From: Ganoderma boninense
Lineage: Eukaryota; Basidiomycota; Agaricomycetes; Polyporales; Polyporaceae
Assembly (NCBI GenBank): GCA_002900995.3
Contig: CM035312.1
Coordinates: forward strand, 3,430,602 to 3,494,601
Direction of reading: 5' to 3'
Length of the DNA stretch: 64,000 nt
The position numbers were made by a program, and so were the translations under genes. A model generated the notes under the pieces. The model saw only the letters and a list, made by a program, of their open reading frames with translations, was not told the DNA's origin and searched no databases. Shown here in pieces: positions 46,216 to 58,219 of this stretch. The number at the start of each line of letters is the position of its first letter. The first letter of the stretch is position 1.

Positions 46216-47836
46216 TCATGATCGCGTGGAAATTGTCAATCGACGGTCAGCCTCCATCGCCTCAACCAGCTGATGCGCCACATCCTCCGAACAGCCCTGA
46301 ACCTTTAGACGCAGGGCTTGCGCCCAGTACTCCACTGAATAGTTCTTTTCCACGTCTCGAAGGATAGTATGCGTCCGGCGCGGTAGCCCATGACACGCCA
46401 GGATGGCCTCGGTGGATGGACCGAATATCTTCCCCTTACTCAGAGTTGTCTCACCCTTGCTGTGCAAAGGGTCATACGTGGAGGGACGGGAGGGGAGGAT
46501 GGGGGCCGAAGAGACGAAGGACGTCATCGGGATATCGTTTCTTGACGTGCCTGAGTGCCCAAGGCGAAACATCGACAAATCTTCCTTGTTAAACTTGCCG
46601 GAGGAACGCTGGGTCGACTCGAGGACAGGCGATGCGCGGGCCATGACTCGCATTGGTTGCACATGGCGTGCTAGATATATGGAGTTGTCAGCAATGATCG
46701 AGAGCACGAGCGCAGTGGAACAGACGAACGGTCTAAGGGCTCCTGGAGTGCTTGTCTGAGCGACTCGATTTCGAATAGCTGAGTTTGCTTGATAACTTCA
46801 AGCTCGTCGACACAGCGCGCGAGGTCGACGACAACACTGAAGAGCTCTGGCAGTCGTGTCGAAACCTGCTGCGTGATAGCGCGACGACCAGCGTCGTCGC
46901 TGATTTCGAACTGCTGGGCATAAAGCCTGACGTCGTCTGTAGTCCATGGCTTATACTCGGCATGTTTCCCTTTGCGGTGGTTTGGACTTGAGGACGACTG
47001 CGCGGGAGGGACGAAGGCCGCCGCGACTCGTGAAGGGAGAGGTTGAGGGATGGTGGAAAGCGTTGGCGGGACTGCACCGACAACGGCGATTTGCTCGGCA
47101 ATAAGCCGCTCAAGGACGCCGATGCCCCTTCCGTAGAAAGTGTGCCAGGGTGTGTTGGACGATGGGATCAGAGGCTGAGTGTCGAGACGGGGATTCGGAT
47201 CGGCTGCGACAGTCAGGAACCTCGAGGGCATGATTGACTTTGCCTTGACGAAGCGTTGAATCGCAGGGAGGGCAATCGCTTCTGCGAAATATTGCACCAT
47301 GCGAGCGAAGGTAATATGGGTCTGCGACTGTTCATCAAGTTGATCGATGGGAAGATAAACATCCATCTTAACCTCGGTGATGGTAGGAAGGGTACTGGAG
47401 TGGCTAGTCGCTGGCGTCGAAATAAAGAAGCTGATCCCACCGGAAGCCCGGTCGTAAAAGGCGAGCTACAACGGAATGTAAATATCCGCATCAGAAAAAC
47501 ATGCCCAAAGCGACGCACCATCTCCATAAGTATTCCCATATATTCTTCCCCAAGTTCCTCCCGCCAGTTCCAGCGCACCGAGGTTACATAGGTGTCGTAA
47601 GAACCAGAGCGGAGAGTCGGATCTCCGCCGGGGACAAGATCGACAACATCCGACGACCCGCCGAGTGTGATCAGTACGATGGCCGCAGCCCGGACACGAG
47701 CTTCAGGGATGGTTTGCAGGAAGGGAAGAGTGCGCAAATGCGCGGTCACTGCACTGACACTGAGAGGTGTAAGTTTGCAGTCGCTGAGACTGAGGGAAGG
47801 CACCAGGGGGGATGGACAGGAGTGGGTGCCAGCCAT
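46216..47836 (-). CDS. Hypothetical protein (502 aa), unknown family
   Basis: Three exons (47836-47519, 47465-46730, 46670-46216) join in phase, with introns of 53 and 59 nt that have normal donors (GTGCGT, GTTCGT) and acceptors, so the gene model is good. The sequence is largely helical-looking and soluble. Recognisable stretches are VRAAAIVLITLGGSSDVVDL, SVRWNWREELGEEYMGILM, FVPPAQSSSSPNHRKGKH, DELEVIKQTQLFEIESLRQ (possible coiled coil) and a C-terminal IFGPSTEAILACHGLPRRT followed by VEKNYSVEYWAQALRL. No catalytic motif is visible. It lies on the same strand as its neighbours at 44303-45533 and 48608-49309. Confidence 0.6.
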
Positions 47837-48607
47837 GGTGGGGGAAGGAGAGAACGAAGGTACGGGTTGACTCACTGAGGCAGCCTTATAGGGCCGTCGT
47901 GGACCAAGCAAAGGCTGGCGCGGCCGCAAGGCACGCCGAGGGATGGAAGCCGAAGTGAGGACGAAGGAGGCAACTGGATGTCGAAATGAAACGTCAGCGG
48001 TCAATGGCGGAAGAACAAGGCATAGACAAGTACAAAATCGGGGACGTAGCCCATGGTCGCATAAGAGGTGGCCAGCGCATGACCTAACAACGAATACGGT
48101 GAGGCTGGGGTGCGGAAGGAGCGAGTCGGAACTCACTACCAGCGTTTCTTGTGCGGCGCAACAAGGCTGAATCCTCCACCACAGTGAGTCTTTATGCTGC
48201 GACCTGGGTGTAGGCAAATCTTCTGCAAAGAGTTAAGGTCGCGAATATTCAAAGCCCATGTTGGATGGCACCAAAGGGAGAAAACGAAAGTACGATGACA
48301 CACAGTGGGGACCCAGGGGAACCCCGACGCGGCTGTAGGTTCGGAGACAGCCGTCTTCTCCGAACGAATTCTTGTGCTCAGCGAAGCTACGGAGAGAGCG
48401 CCGTCCGAAATCATGTACGTCCTTGGGCCGGGGTGTTTACTAAGCATCGGCCTGCAACGGACGCTTTACCAGCGCCCACAATTACTCCAAGTTTTTGCTT
48501 TAAGTAACTTCCTCAGGCTCTCCCCCTCTGACTTCGCGAAACAAACACTTGACTTGCTCTCTTGGCAACATTCTATCAGCATACAAGACCCAAGCGGTTG
48601 GTGAAAG

Positions 48608-49309
48608 CTACACCAGGGGGACCTTAGCGCAGTGTTCGCATTCCGACCCATCCTCCCATTCCTCCCATTCCTCCCGCTCCTCCCGCTCCCCGTTCCTGAG
48701 GATGTTTATCACTGATGCTCCCCGGTTTTCATCCGTCTGCCCATCGGGGCATTCCGTCAGCTTCTCCACTGGGCCGGTCTGACGGGCCGGGTACCGCGAA
48801 AACTCTGTGATAGTGCGCACGACCACTGCGCTCTCGAGATGGATGAGCCGCGCATTGGGCTGATTCTTCGCCACAGCGAGCCACTTGAATACCCTCCCAA
48901 ACGTGTCCAACTTTGCAGTGACGTTGGGGATATATGGGACGGAGATGTATGCAAGGCTGACCACGGAATCCTTAACGTGATTTTCAAGGACGAACTCCAC
49001 CGTATTCCCTTCAACTGAACGCATCCGGACGATTCTCCCTTCGACTCGTGAGTCGTAGCTGTTGTATTGGGTGAGTTGGGCAGGGCGGTCGAGGAGTGTG
49101 TGGTGTGTTTCCATGAGCGTCCAGATTTTGATCACTCTCCCAACAGCGAGGGGAAGCTGGGGGCGGATGGTCACATCGTAGCAGTCTGTGTAGGAAGGGA
49201 TATCATGCTGTAGCGGCTGGTTGGTGATGCGGCCCCGCCATTTGGCGTAGACGATGTCTGGAAGGTCGTGGGATGCGGCTGTGATGGTTATAGCGGTGGT
49301 GGATAGCAT
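48608..49309 (-). CDS. Hypothetical protein (233 aa)
   Basis: A single uninterrupted frame from an ATG at 49309 to a TAG at 48608. The body looks like a beta-rich soluble domain (DVTIRPQLPLAVGRVIKIWT, VEGRIVRMRSVEGNTVEFV, DSVVSLAYISVPYIP), and the end is acidic, built on repeated Glu/Trp units (EREEREEWEEWEDGSE) before a CEHC. The tail is encoded by TCCTCCCATTCC-type repeats on the plus strand (48653-48690). No family recognised; neighbours on the same strand are equally unknown. Confidence 0.5.
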   Translation of the reverse strand: MLSTTAITITAASHDLPDIVYAKWRGRITNQPLQHDIPSYTDCYDVTIRPQLPLAVGRVIKIWTLMETHHTLLDRPAQLTQYNSYDSRVEGRIVRMRSVEGNTVEFVLENHVKDSVVSLAYISVPYIPNVTAKLDTFGRVFKWLAVAKNQPNARLIHLESAVVVRTITEFSRYPARQTGPVEKLTECPDGQTDENRGASVINILRNGEREEREEWEEWEDGSECEHCAKVPLV

Positions 49310-52300
49310 GGGGGTGCGTGCGTTACGGGGTAGGCGCGAGTGGGCTGGGCCGGGGGACTATCTCTCTGCTTAGAGCCCGTTTAATGGGTCCCGTCGCCTC
49401 AGAGAGATCAATCGAAGAGCCTTTATCTTCCTAGTAGAAAGGCCTGTGCCAGAAGGGAGGAGCTCTAGGGCACAAATTAGTTGCCTATTCGAGTCCGCTG
49501 CCAGCAGCTAGTTGACGTAGAAGTCCACGTTTTCCGAGGCAATGGGGCAGGATTCCGCTACTGACTGGTGTCCTTGGTATCAGGACTTACTTCCAAGTTT
49601 ACAGGCCACGCCATTCACTCCTGTACGCATGGTGTGGAAGCACTCCACAGATACTACGACTCCGAGGAGTCTCTCCCTCCAGAGAATCTAGCCCGTAATG
49701 AGGCGCGAGTAGAAGACTGGAAGGGTTCCCCAAAAGATCCTCCCGGATCAAATGCGGGCGGAGGAATGTTATCGTAGACGGAATCCATTTGTACGAGTCT
49801 CCTTCTACTACTACTAGTAGGACGGACTCGGAGGAACATCACGGCGGTAGTAACGATCTAGGCATGCGCGAAGTGTAGACCCTGACTTTTCGGTGTCAGC
49901 CCGGCCGAAGCGGTAGCTTGCCCTTGGAGCCATGCTCATTTCCGTCTGCGCTGGGACTCGGGGAGGTTGTGCTACGCGCCCCTTGGGCTGCGCTGCTGTG
50001 GGGATGGCGGTGCCGCCTTGTGCGTGTGCTGGATGCGCGCATGCGTACGTCATCGCTGTCTGGCTCTCATACAGGACAGACGCAGTCTTCAGTACATAGT
50101 CGTCAACGTCTAATGCACAGACCGCAAATGTGGAGTTAGGATCAAGATGCCCTGAAAACTCAGTACATACCTATAATACCGTCAAATCTGCCATAATGTT
50201 ATCGAAAAAGGAGAACAGGAAGGGTTCGCGGTGGGACAGCGTTGAGATGGAATTACCGGGCAATATGGAAGGAATCACAGGGCGAGAGGCGATCGATCAT
50301 TCGGGGGCAAGCGCACGGTTCCAGGACGGGAAGGGACGAAGGATGGAATCCCGTGGCTGTAAGAGACCCAGGCTGATGATGGAGGAGGATGAATCTGGTG
50401 GGTGAGCAGCAACTTGAAAACGTTTGAGAGCGTCACGGTTTGGCCTCGCCGGACACCGGACCCAGGATGCCATCGGCATTGCATCCGGGACGCGCTAAGT
50501 AAATCCTGCTCGGGGACTTCTTGATTGTCTTGACTGGGAAATGCTTCTGACTTTGTCAGGCCACGTTGGAGGAAAGGGAGTGGAGAAGCTGCCCGATGAG
50601 AGGTGAAAGGTGAAAAGTGCACAGGTGGCGCTATACAGGACGGCATGCCATACCGTGACGACATGCGAGACCAGTGGGACCTCAAGCTTCAAGCTCAAGC
50701 TGCAGCCTGACTCGGACTTGGAGATCTTCAAGTTCTTGCAAATGCAGAAGCGAGGACGACCAGGGAAGGTGGCGGCGGGGAGAAACCGGACACCACGTCA
50801 TCAATGTTGACGTGTTTGGGCTATGGCTGTGGCAGCGGCGGCTGCCGCTGACGCAACCCGGCCCGGGTTACATCCGGCTCAGACTTCCCTAGCTTCCCTC
50901 CTGGCATGGTGCTCCTCCCCTTCCACCCCTTCCTATGCAGAAGCAGCGACACTACTACGGGTGTAGGATTTCGTATGCCGACCTCAGCAGCCCTGCCTTC
51001 TTCGACTTCAGGTCAGCGATGGTGAATTTCTCCAACTTTAGGTCGATGGTCGTATCGATAAGGAATCGAAGCAATTCAAGAGGCGGAAACGCAGCGCAAA
51101 GTGGAAGCGGAGTAAGGCGAAGGCTACCAGAGCAGGAGAGATTAGTGACACGAAGTGCAACTGGAGGTCCGTTGTCAGAGGCCACAGCCTTCCGCTCTCA
51201 TTTTCTGATCGTCTAACTGTATCCTCACCAAGCAGGAAGGCCGCATTCCCATGATTCTCGAGAAAGTCCTTCCCGGGCGTCGTCAACGGCGTGCACCCTC
51301 CCCCAAATTCATGGCCATACTCCCGATGAGTTCTTCATCAGACCTCCTCATCTGTTTTAGGCATGGTCTTTCTCTCTCCTGTCTCGTCGTCGTGCCACCG
51401 CTGCCCTGATTGTCCCATGCTCCACTTCGATGAAAACACTGCTGCCAGTGTTGCGTGGACCGCGGCGCTCGTCGAAGATGCGTCCGATGGTACGGACGGC
51501 ATCCATGTCTGGCGTCCCATCTTTGTGCTAATGTCAGCTTCTCCGCTCGTATACCTCATCTCGCACCTGCGCATCTCCTGATCATTGTTCTTCGCAACCG
51601 GGCTGAGGTGCTGAGGTGCTGCATTACACTTCAGCCCCACGCTCTGACGCTGCGGACAGACCTTTTGCCCGCCTTCGTTGGCGCCGGCCTCCGGACCATT
51701 GACGACGTCGAGTTGTCCACTGTCATCACCGCCATTGGGGTATGCCAGAGTCCTCAAAGGTCAACGCATTTGTCGAACTTCAGCATGGTGTCGCTAATGA
51801 GCGCGTCCATCCGAGATGTGGGAGTACAGGTCACCGACAGCCTACCTTCACCCTCAGGTTCGCCCTCCTCTGAGTCACTAACCCCGTCATCGTCCCCGCC
51901 GACGCTAGTCACGAATCCCTCCAAGTCCCAAACCTCACCGCGGCTGCCCTCAGCTCCGTATACATCCTCTTGGTCACGTCATCCCCGCTCTGAGACGGAC
52001 CCACCGCCTCTTCGACGTCAAGGCACCATTGCGACGCGAGCACACAGCACCCGTATGTGACAGTCGCAAGCCCGAGTCCGGGGCGCCACGCCAGCGAACA
52101 TCTCGCCAGCTCCTCCCGTCCTCTTTATCTACCAAGTGGTGCTACGGCAGAGCGCACTAGCCTTCGACACTCGACCTCTAAGCATCACGTTTCGTCCCGC
52201 GAACCCGTCCCTAGTCATCGTTGCACATAGAGGAACCTCCGCTAGCCCTCGCTTGTATTTAGCTTCGCAACTTCATAACTTGGAATGGCAGCTTTCGCTT

Positions 52301-52926
52301 CCCCCTTCGTATCGCGCCCATATGCCCTCTCGGCCGTCTCGTCTTGCCTCTCGTCGCCGCCGTCTCGAGCGCGTCTTAATATCTTCCGCTGATTATTCTT
52401 ATTATCCGAAGATCAAATAAAGTATTCTACATCACGGCCGCCACGACCGCCCGAGCCTGCCCACCGACTCTTCCGTCACTCTCTACCACCCTCCTCCCCT
52501 TCGCGCACGCTCAGCTGATGTCGCGATGAGTCTCCCTGCACACCGGAGGCAGCATCACGTCACCACATTGATGCTGCGGCACGCTGTATACGCAAACCCC
52601 GTCGAATCTGCATGGGGGGCTGTGCTCTCTTCAGAGTCTGACTTGCACCCCGATCGTTTGCGGATCCATGTGGAGAGAAATCTTCGTAAGCACGAATCTT
52701 TTCCTTCTTTATCCTACTATCTGTCTCGCATTGATAGCGACTCGCAGCGCAGGAACGGCATCTTGATCATTAAAGTTTGAGACTACAAGAAGGGGCCTCG
52801 AAAACGTATGCATCCACGATCATCAGGGCGTACCCATTCACCCCGTTAGCAGAGAGATAATGGGGTGATTCCAACCTAGCCAGTTGTGGAGCTCCAGACC
52901 AGCACGTTGGCTAGTACCACCTAGAC
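49310..52926. other. Long stretch without a supported gene
   Basis: Candidates that I could not turn into genes: a plus-strand ATG frame at 51363-51581 and the overlapping frame to 52060, which reads LLPAFVGAGLRTIDDVELS and then becomes Ser/Pro-rich; an 84-codon ATG frame at 52526-52780; minus-strand frames near 50955-51286. They may be decayed copies of Agaricomycete multigene families. No RNA gene or transposon ends seen. Confidence 0.4.
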
Positions 52927-54223
52927 TCAGATGCTGACCCGTGACTCGGGGATAGGAAAAACATTTCTAATAGATCTCGTCAGCCATATCTCCAGTGTGA
53001 ATCGCTGAGACTGCACTTCGTACCTGTTCCACCATCTGAGCACGGCTTCAGCTTCGTCCCAGAAATCCGGGTTATTGAAGAAATCGACTAGTACTTCATG
53101 GAGAGCGCGAATCTCTGAGCGTTCCTGAAAGAGACAAGAAGCTGTCGACAGCGCGAAATGCACCTGCGGGACCAAGGTACTAGTCAGTGAACGTCACGCT
53201 TGCTCCATGCCATTTTGGAGAGTGTACCATAGTAGCAGCATAGATGATTGAACCTGCAGTAACTTCGACCATACCATGCGAGTTGGCGACACTGATGTAA
53301 ACCTGCGACATTCTGTGGGCACGTTCCCTGCGGCCGGGATGGTCGAAGATATGTTTCCAAGCCTAGACGATGTCATGTATTGCTTTAATACTGTCAAGGA
53401 AGTCTGACCTACCGACACTATAAGTGGCCCACGGAGAAAGGAGTCCGAAGGTGCTGCGGCGTCATATTTCTCCAGGTCGAACAAGAAACTTGGAAGGTCG
53501 TCTGCGGGGGAGACGAAGTCACCACGTAAGAGAGCTTCTCTCACACTAAACATAACGAAGATCAATCCGTAGTAAATGAGCATCAAATCGGGATGGGCCA
53601 ACACTCACGCTTTATCGCCATAATCCAGAGAAACTGGGCACAAGTAGCGACCAGTTACGACGTTGTTGAAACCACGGCCGGTCCTTGTGCTCCAGTGGAG
53701 CCAAACGTTCGCGGCTTGAAGATCGGCTGCAAGCCAATCGAGAAGAGCGCTGCTAATCGACCAAGAGTCTTCGGCATTGGTCCGAAAGCCCTCTCTCAGG
53801 AACTTACAAAGGATGGTGAGTGAAAAACTAGAGGGGCCTGGAGGTCAATAACGTACATCATTGCTCACGTCCATATAATCTTGCGCATTCAAACCATAGA
53901 GATCCACGTCGAGAGACGGAGATAGGTAAACCAGCTCCCTCCAGTATTGCTGAAGCAGAGGCATCCTTCGGAGAAGAGTCCGTTAGTGCTCAGACAAGCA
54001 AAAGCATGATTGCGCACTCTGCATCGGAGATTTCGACGGAAGGATCGAACATCTCACCAGTGCCGGCACAGATGACTGCGGAAGGATGAACAAACATGTC
54101 CACACATCGAGAGAGAATAGATCCCTGGCGCGGCATATCGACGAGGTTGGGATGGACAGGTAACTGACAATCGAGAGTGTAGGGGATGGCCGAACGGATG
54201 CACCCAGACTGAATGAACGGCAA
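52927..54223 (-). CDS. DUF6698-type protein
   Basis: DUF6698 is a fungal, mainly basidiomycete, domain of unknown function, often present in many copies. On the minus strand exons can be followed from about 54223 to the TGA at 52927. They carry FLREGFRTNAEDSW and LLDWLAADL (family: GARADDTKSLKAAVLDWI), RGFNNVVTGRYLCPVSLDY (family: RGFHHERTGELLCPVDLDW), DDLPSFLFDLEKYD, the MVEVTAGSIIYAATMVHFAL helix, and LRWWNRNVFP at the end. The last splice (CAG|GTACGA to TATTAG|AAA) produces the conserved WWNR-xVFP. The 5' end is open upstream without a clear start, so the N-terminus is uncertain or damaged, and one intron near 53985 would be only about 30 nt. Confidence 0.75.
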
Positions 54224-54229
54224 CGCCCC

Positions 54230-55922
54230 GTTGCTTATAATCAGGGTGCTTGGCGCGAGGTCAACTTCGTGCTCGGCCCCGCGAACACTGACGACATGGA
54301 GGAAACAATATCAGAATCCGACAGGCCCGTACTCGACTACTAGTTTTGAGATGGCCCGAGGTGCATGCTAATGGCTCGGACCCCACTCGGGCCCGAAGTT
54401 TGTAGGTGCCGAACTTGAATGGGTTGGAAAGAGAGCGTGCGACAGCACAAGCACCAGAACCTTCTCCGGCGCACCATGGTAAGGTGTCTAATCTCCGAAC
54501 CTGCGGAAACTGAGCTTGAAGTAGTATTTAATGCCCAAGTCGTGTCTGCCAGCACGCAGAGTGATAATGACATAAGTGCGAAGGGGACGCGCCTAGCTGA
54601 GCTGTGTCCGGTTCGAGGCAAGTGCATTCTACCCGCAACGCTGGGCCCTGATACATGTTCGCCCCGGGGAGTGACAAAGCTCGAGAATGGACAGGGCCCC
54701 CGAACGTATGCTCGACGTTACCTGGACTCGCGGGGAAGGTGGGGAAGGTGAGGAACGCCACCCCGGTCAGTGCCCCCGGTGACCCGAACCGGGCGCCCCG
54801 TCCTGTCGTCTGCATCGGGGAAGCGCGACGCCAAATGACGTAACTCTCTGCTTCGCCCACAGAGAGACAACGGCCGAAGGTAGTACCAATTGTGCCCACT
54901 CTGGCATTGAGGACTTGCAGCTCCCAATCTCGAAGGCAAACGAGCCTGGACACTACGTCAATGATGTGGGTGAAGAGCCAGTCGGCGACAGCTTACTCAC
55001 GAAGAATGTCCTCCTCTTTTGATCATGGGGCCGCCGAGGTTGAAGAGCGGGAGAACGACTCGCCAGGTGGGCGCCGGGATCTGGGAGACGGGGATTGTCA
55101 GCGCCATCTGAATTCCCGCCATGCGAAATTAGGGACAGGGTTCCTCTTGGGTTCACCCGTTCACCGACGGGCCAATCGCAAAAAAGCCCGCTCAGCGGAA
55201 GGAGCGGAGATTAATGAGAACGAACCGAAGAGCGAGAATTAGTGAGCCGAAACGCGGTCTGCCAAGGGTTTTGGTGATGCGACGCAAGCGGCGGCCTACT
55301 CACCGGCCTGAAGAATGCACACATCCCTTTCTGGGAAGCACCAGGCGCAGGAGGATGCACCAATCGTGGCGTGCACCTCCCGCAACAGGGGGGAACGACG
55401 TGGACTCGTCGGCGACTCCGATGGATGGGAGGATCCAGAGGCCGGATGTGGGGGAGGGAGAGAAGCACAGAAGGCGGAGCGCGCCCCTCCACATCTAGCC
55501 TTACGCTTAGTAAGCAACGGTTCAGGCGTGGGGCCTGAGCCCGAAGGCGATGTCTCCTGCGAAGTCCCCGAAGCCGCCACCCACAGAAGGTCTCTCTGCG
55601 GCAAATCCCACAAAGGCTACATCGACAGCTTACCTGCAGACACCATCACACATGCCTTCTGATAGACACCTTCGATCCTCCCCCCCCCGAACAGCCAGTC
55701 GTTTTGTCCGGCTCCGGTTACTACGAACGGATCTCAGTCGGATCTCAGCACCGAGAACGCTCTCCGATGACTTGAAGCTCAATAATGTCATGGAAGGATC
55801 GAGAGGGAGACCGAGGAGCGGAGAGTGTATGGGAGTGTACGTGGACTTGGTCGCAGATCTCCTGGAACCGTTCGCCTCCAATACAGCGTCGACAGTAACC
55901 CCCGACGCTCAGGATTCCCGTC
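54230..55922. other. Interval between the DUF6698 gene and the paralogue pair
   Basis: Open frames (for example minus 54528-54953, plus 55315-55662) overlap on both strands and show no motifs. A C-run (55680-55688) is present. The 3' part should contain the promoter of the gene starting at 55923. Confidence 0.4.
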
Positions 55923-57664
55923 ATGTCGAAGAAACTTGCCATTCGGCGTGCATTCCAGAGTTCAGATGAGAAGGAGGTAAGGACAGCTACTGTTTTCATG
56001 AATCGCATGTTTTCTGACGCACTTTCTTCGAACCATATTTAGAACACCCCCAGGTTCCCAACACCCTCCCTCAAGGAATATTCTGATAATACGGGGCGGA
56101 GGGGAGGTACAGCCGCCGGCCTTGATGTTCTAGTTGACAAGTAAGGTGGTTTCTTTGGATACCGAATCTACTGTGCTCATTGTTCTGTGTACTGTATAGG
56201 ATAGCGGGTGCCGCGCCATCAGTGTTCGCTCCCGTCCTACCGACTCTCCCTACCGAGCCTTCGACTACGGTTTCCCCAACGCCTGGATATCAGGGAGTAG
56301 GCGTACAAACATTTGATGCTGAGAGCCTGCGTGGGGAATCAGTAGATGGCACCAACGGCCGGCCGGGTTTGGGGAATACGGGGAGCAGGAAGAGCCGGTG
56401 GATCAAGCATACTCTGCCGTCTGGACTCGTGATTGAAGTTGAGGCTACCGCATCCAACGGTCTATCGCCATCCCCGATTGAGACAACCAACCAGCCTCCC
56501 TTTCATGTGCGTGTTCGCGACGATAGTGAATTTATTGACTGATTAATCGTCTTATCTATCAGAGTCCTATTCAAGATATTGTTAGCACACCTAGCCCCGA
56601 ACCATCACAGTCGGGGAGCGACTACTACTACACCCATCTGGAGGACTGGCTGACGGATCCGAGGCAGGGGAGCGACATCTTCTTCGAACAATATATGGAA
56701 GACCTTCGAGCCCAACAAAAGCTTCCATTTCACCAGCGCCCTATTTGGCAGAGGACTTTCATCCCAACATTGTTGAAGTTCCTTGGAACTCGGAGCAACC
56801 CTTGGGAATTTTCGGGGGATGCGTTTCTTACCATTCTCCCAGACGTATGGCTAACCGTTTATCACGAGCCATCGTGGCCGAAGGAAGAGGACGCCCTCGT
56901 TCGCTCTCTCGTGAGTTATAGCTTCCCTGCGTGCCACGGCCCGTAAGCTGAGCATAAGGTTGCTATGTACAAAGGCCTCAGAGAGTGTAGTTGCCTGGTT
57001 TGAGTCCTTCGCCTCCAATTCGCTCGCTTCCGTCGAAACATATTTGAAGCATTCGACGGATGGCTCTCCTGTTTTTTCAAGATGGTCGGAGATTTGTGAG
57101 GGGATGATGCGAGATTATCGTGTGTGTTTTGACCACCCCGATGGTCTTGATTCCTCTGTAAGTCCACTGCTCTCATCCTCATAGTTGTTACTCAATGTTA
57201 CACAGGGTCTATTTAGCTCTACGTTCGTGCTTGCCCCACTTTCAGGTCATTTGCAGGCCATCCGCGGAGGTATGCAGATGGCGGGAGAGGCATGCTCATC
57301 CGAGGAGTTCGAGTATCCGTTTGGGGCCATCGGCTTGGCCGCGGCTGCGGTACGGATTGTACACGTTGCCATGCTAACGCCGATACTGATTGCGGGATGT
57401 CAGGCACTCCTCGCCATGAGGTTATTCCGTGCGCAATTAGTAAGGTACAATGAAGATGGGAATATAATCGTCGAGACACCCACTGGCGACACCATGGAAC
57501 CTTGTATCATGACCACCCCGTTTAACAAGTATACCGCAGAGGGAAGAACACAGCAGCATTCTTCGCTCGCTCGCAAACTACCCGACTACCAATTGGACAG
57601 CATCTTGTCGCAAGCGCGCATGTTTGCGCTCAACAACGACGAGATTAATTCCGACGACCAATAG
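55923..57664 (+). CDS. Agaricomycete-type protein of unknown function, paralogue 1 (464 aa)
   Basis: Seven exons join in phase (55923-55976, 56043-56140, 56200-56506, 56563-56910, 56975-57157, 57206-57349, 57404-57664). The N-terminus is basic and disordered (MSKKLAIRRAFQSSDEKE). The conserved part starts with RTFIPTLLKFLGTRSNPWEF and LTILPDVWLTVYHE, continues with SVVAWFESFASNSLASV, then GLFSSTFVLAPLSGHLQAIRG and YPFGAIGLAAAAV, and ends with a polar tail (LPDYQLDSILSQAR). I recall this layout from highly expanded Agaricomycete families found near transposons (DUF6532-like is one possibility), but cannot name it with certainty. The gene at 58220-60129 has the same core order and a matching C-terminus, so the two are tandem paralogues. 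Confidence 0.7.
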
Positions 57665-58219
57665 TACGATGTTGCGTATTGCGTGCGTGCAACTTCCGGT
57701 TTCAGTGCGGTTGCTTGACTGACTCAGTTCGTCCTTCAACACCCACCTTTAGCTGCCGTGTTCGTCGGTAAAAGCTTCCAAGATGCTCTGAGAATCTGTT
57801 ATTGCTGTCTTGACTCGGTTCGGTACGACCATCTAGCATAGACGATATGTCGACTCTGGTTTCTTGAAATGGTGAATAGTTGTGGCGCTGGAGGCGGCCA
57901 TGCGGCCGAACGCTTCTGCCGGCTCACTCACTCGCGACATTCAGACGAGACATCAAACTTCGGTGATCGTTGACGCAGAATTCAAGACTTGCAGGACGCA
58001 GTTTGCCAGGATGCGGTTGCGCATTTTTGGCCTATGGTCTGCAGTCCCTACCTAGCGCTCAGGTGCCGAGAAGCTCGCGTGCTAGCTGGCAGGCAGAAGC
58101 CCTAATACTAGTTCGGCTGAGTTGGCTCAGCCCCCTCTCTCTCTCCTTCTCACTCAGACACCCTATCTTGCGCATACCCCTCTCAACGTCCGATGAACTA
58201 AGTCGCAATCTCGTTCTCC
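57665..58219. promoter_or_regulatory. Intergenic region between the two paralogues
   Basis: 555 bp between the stop of paralogue 1 and the start of paralogue 2, both on the plus strand. A pyrimidine-rich tract (CTCTCTCTCTCCTTCTC, about 58133-58150) lies before the second start, as is common in fungal promoters. No element could be assigned further. Confidence 0.4.
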
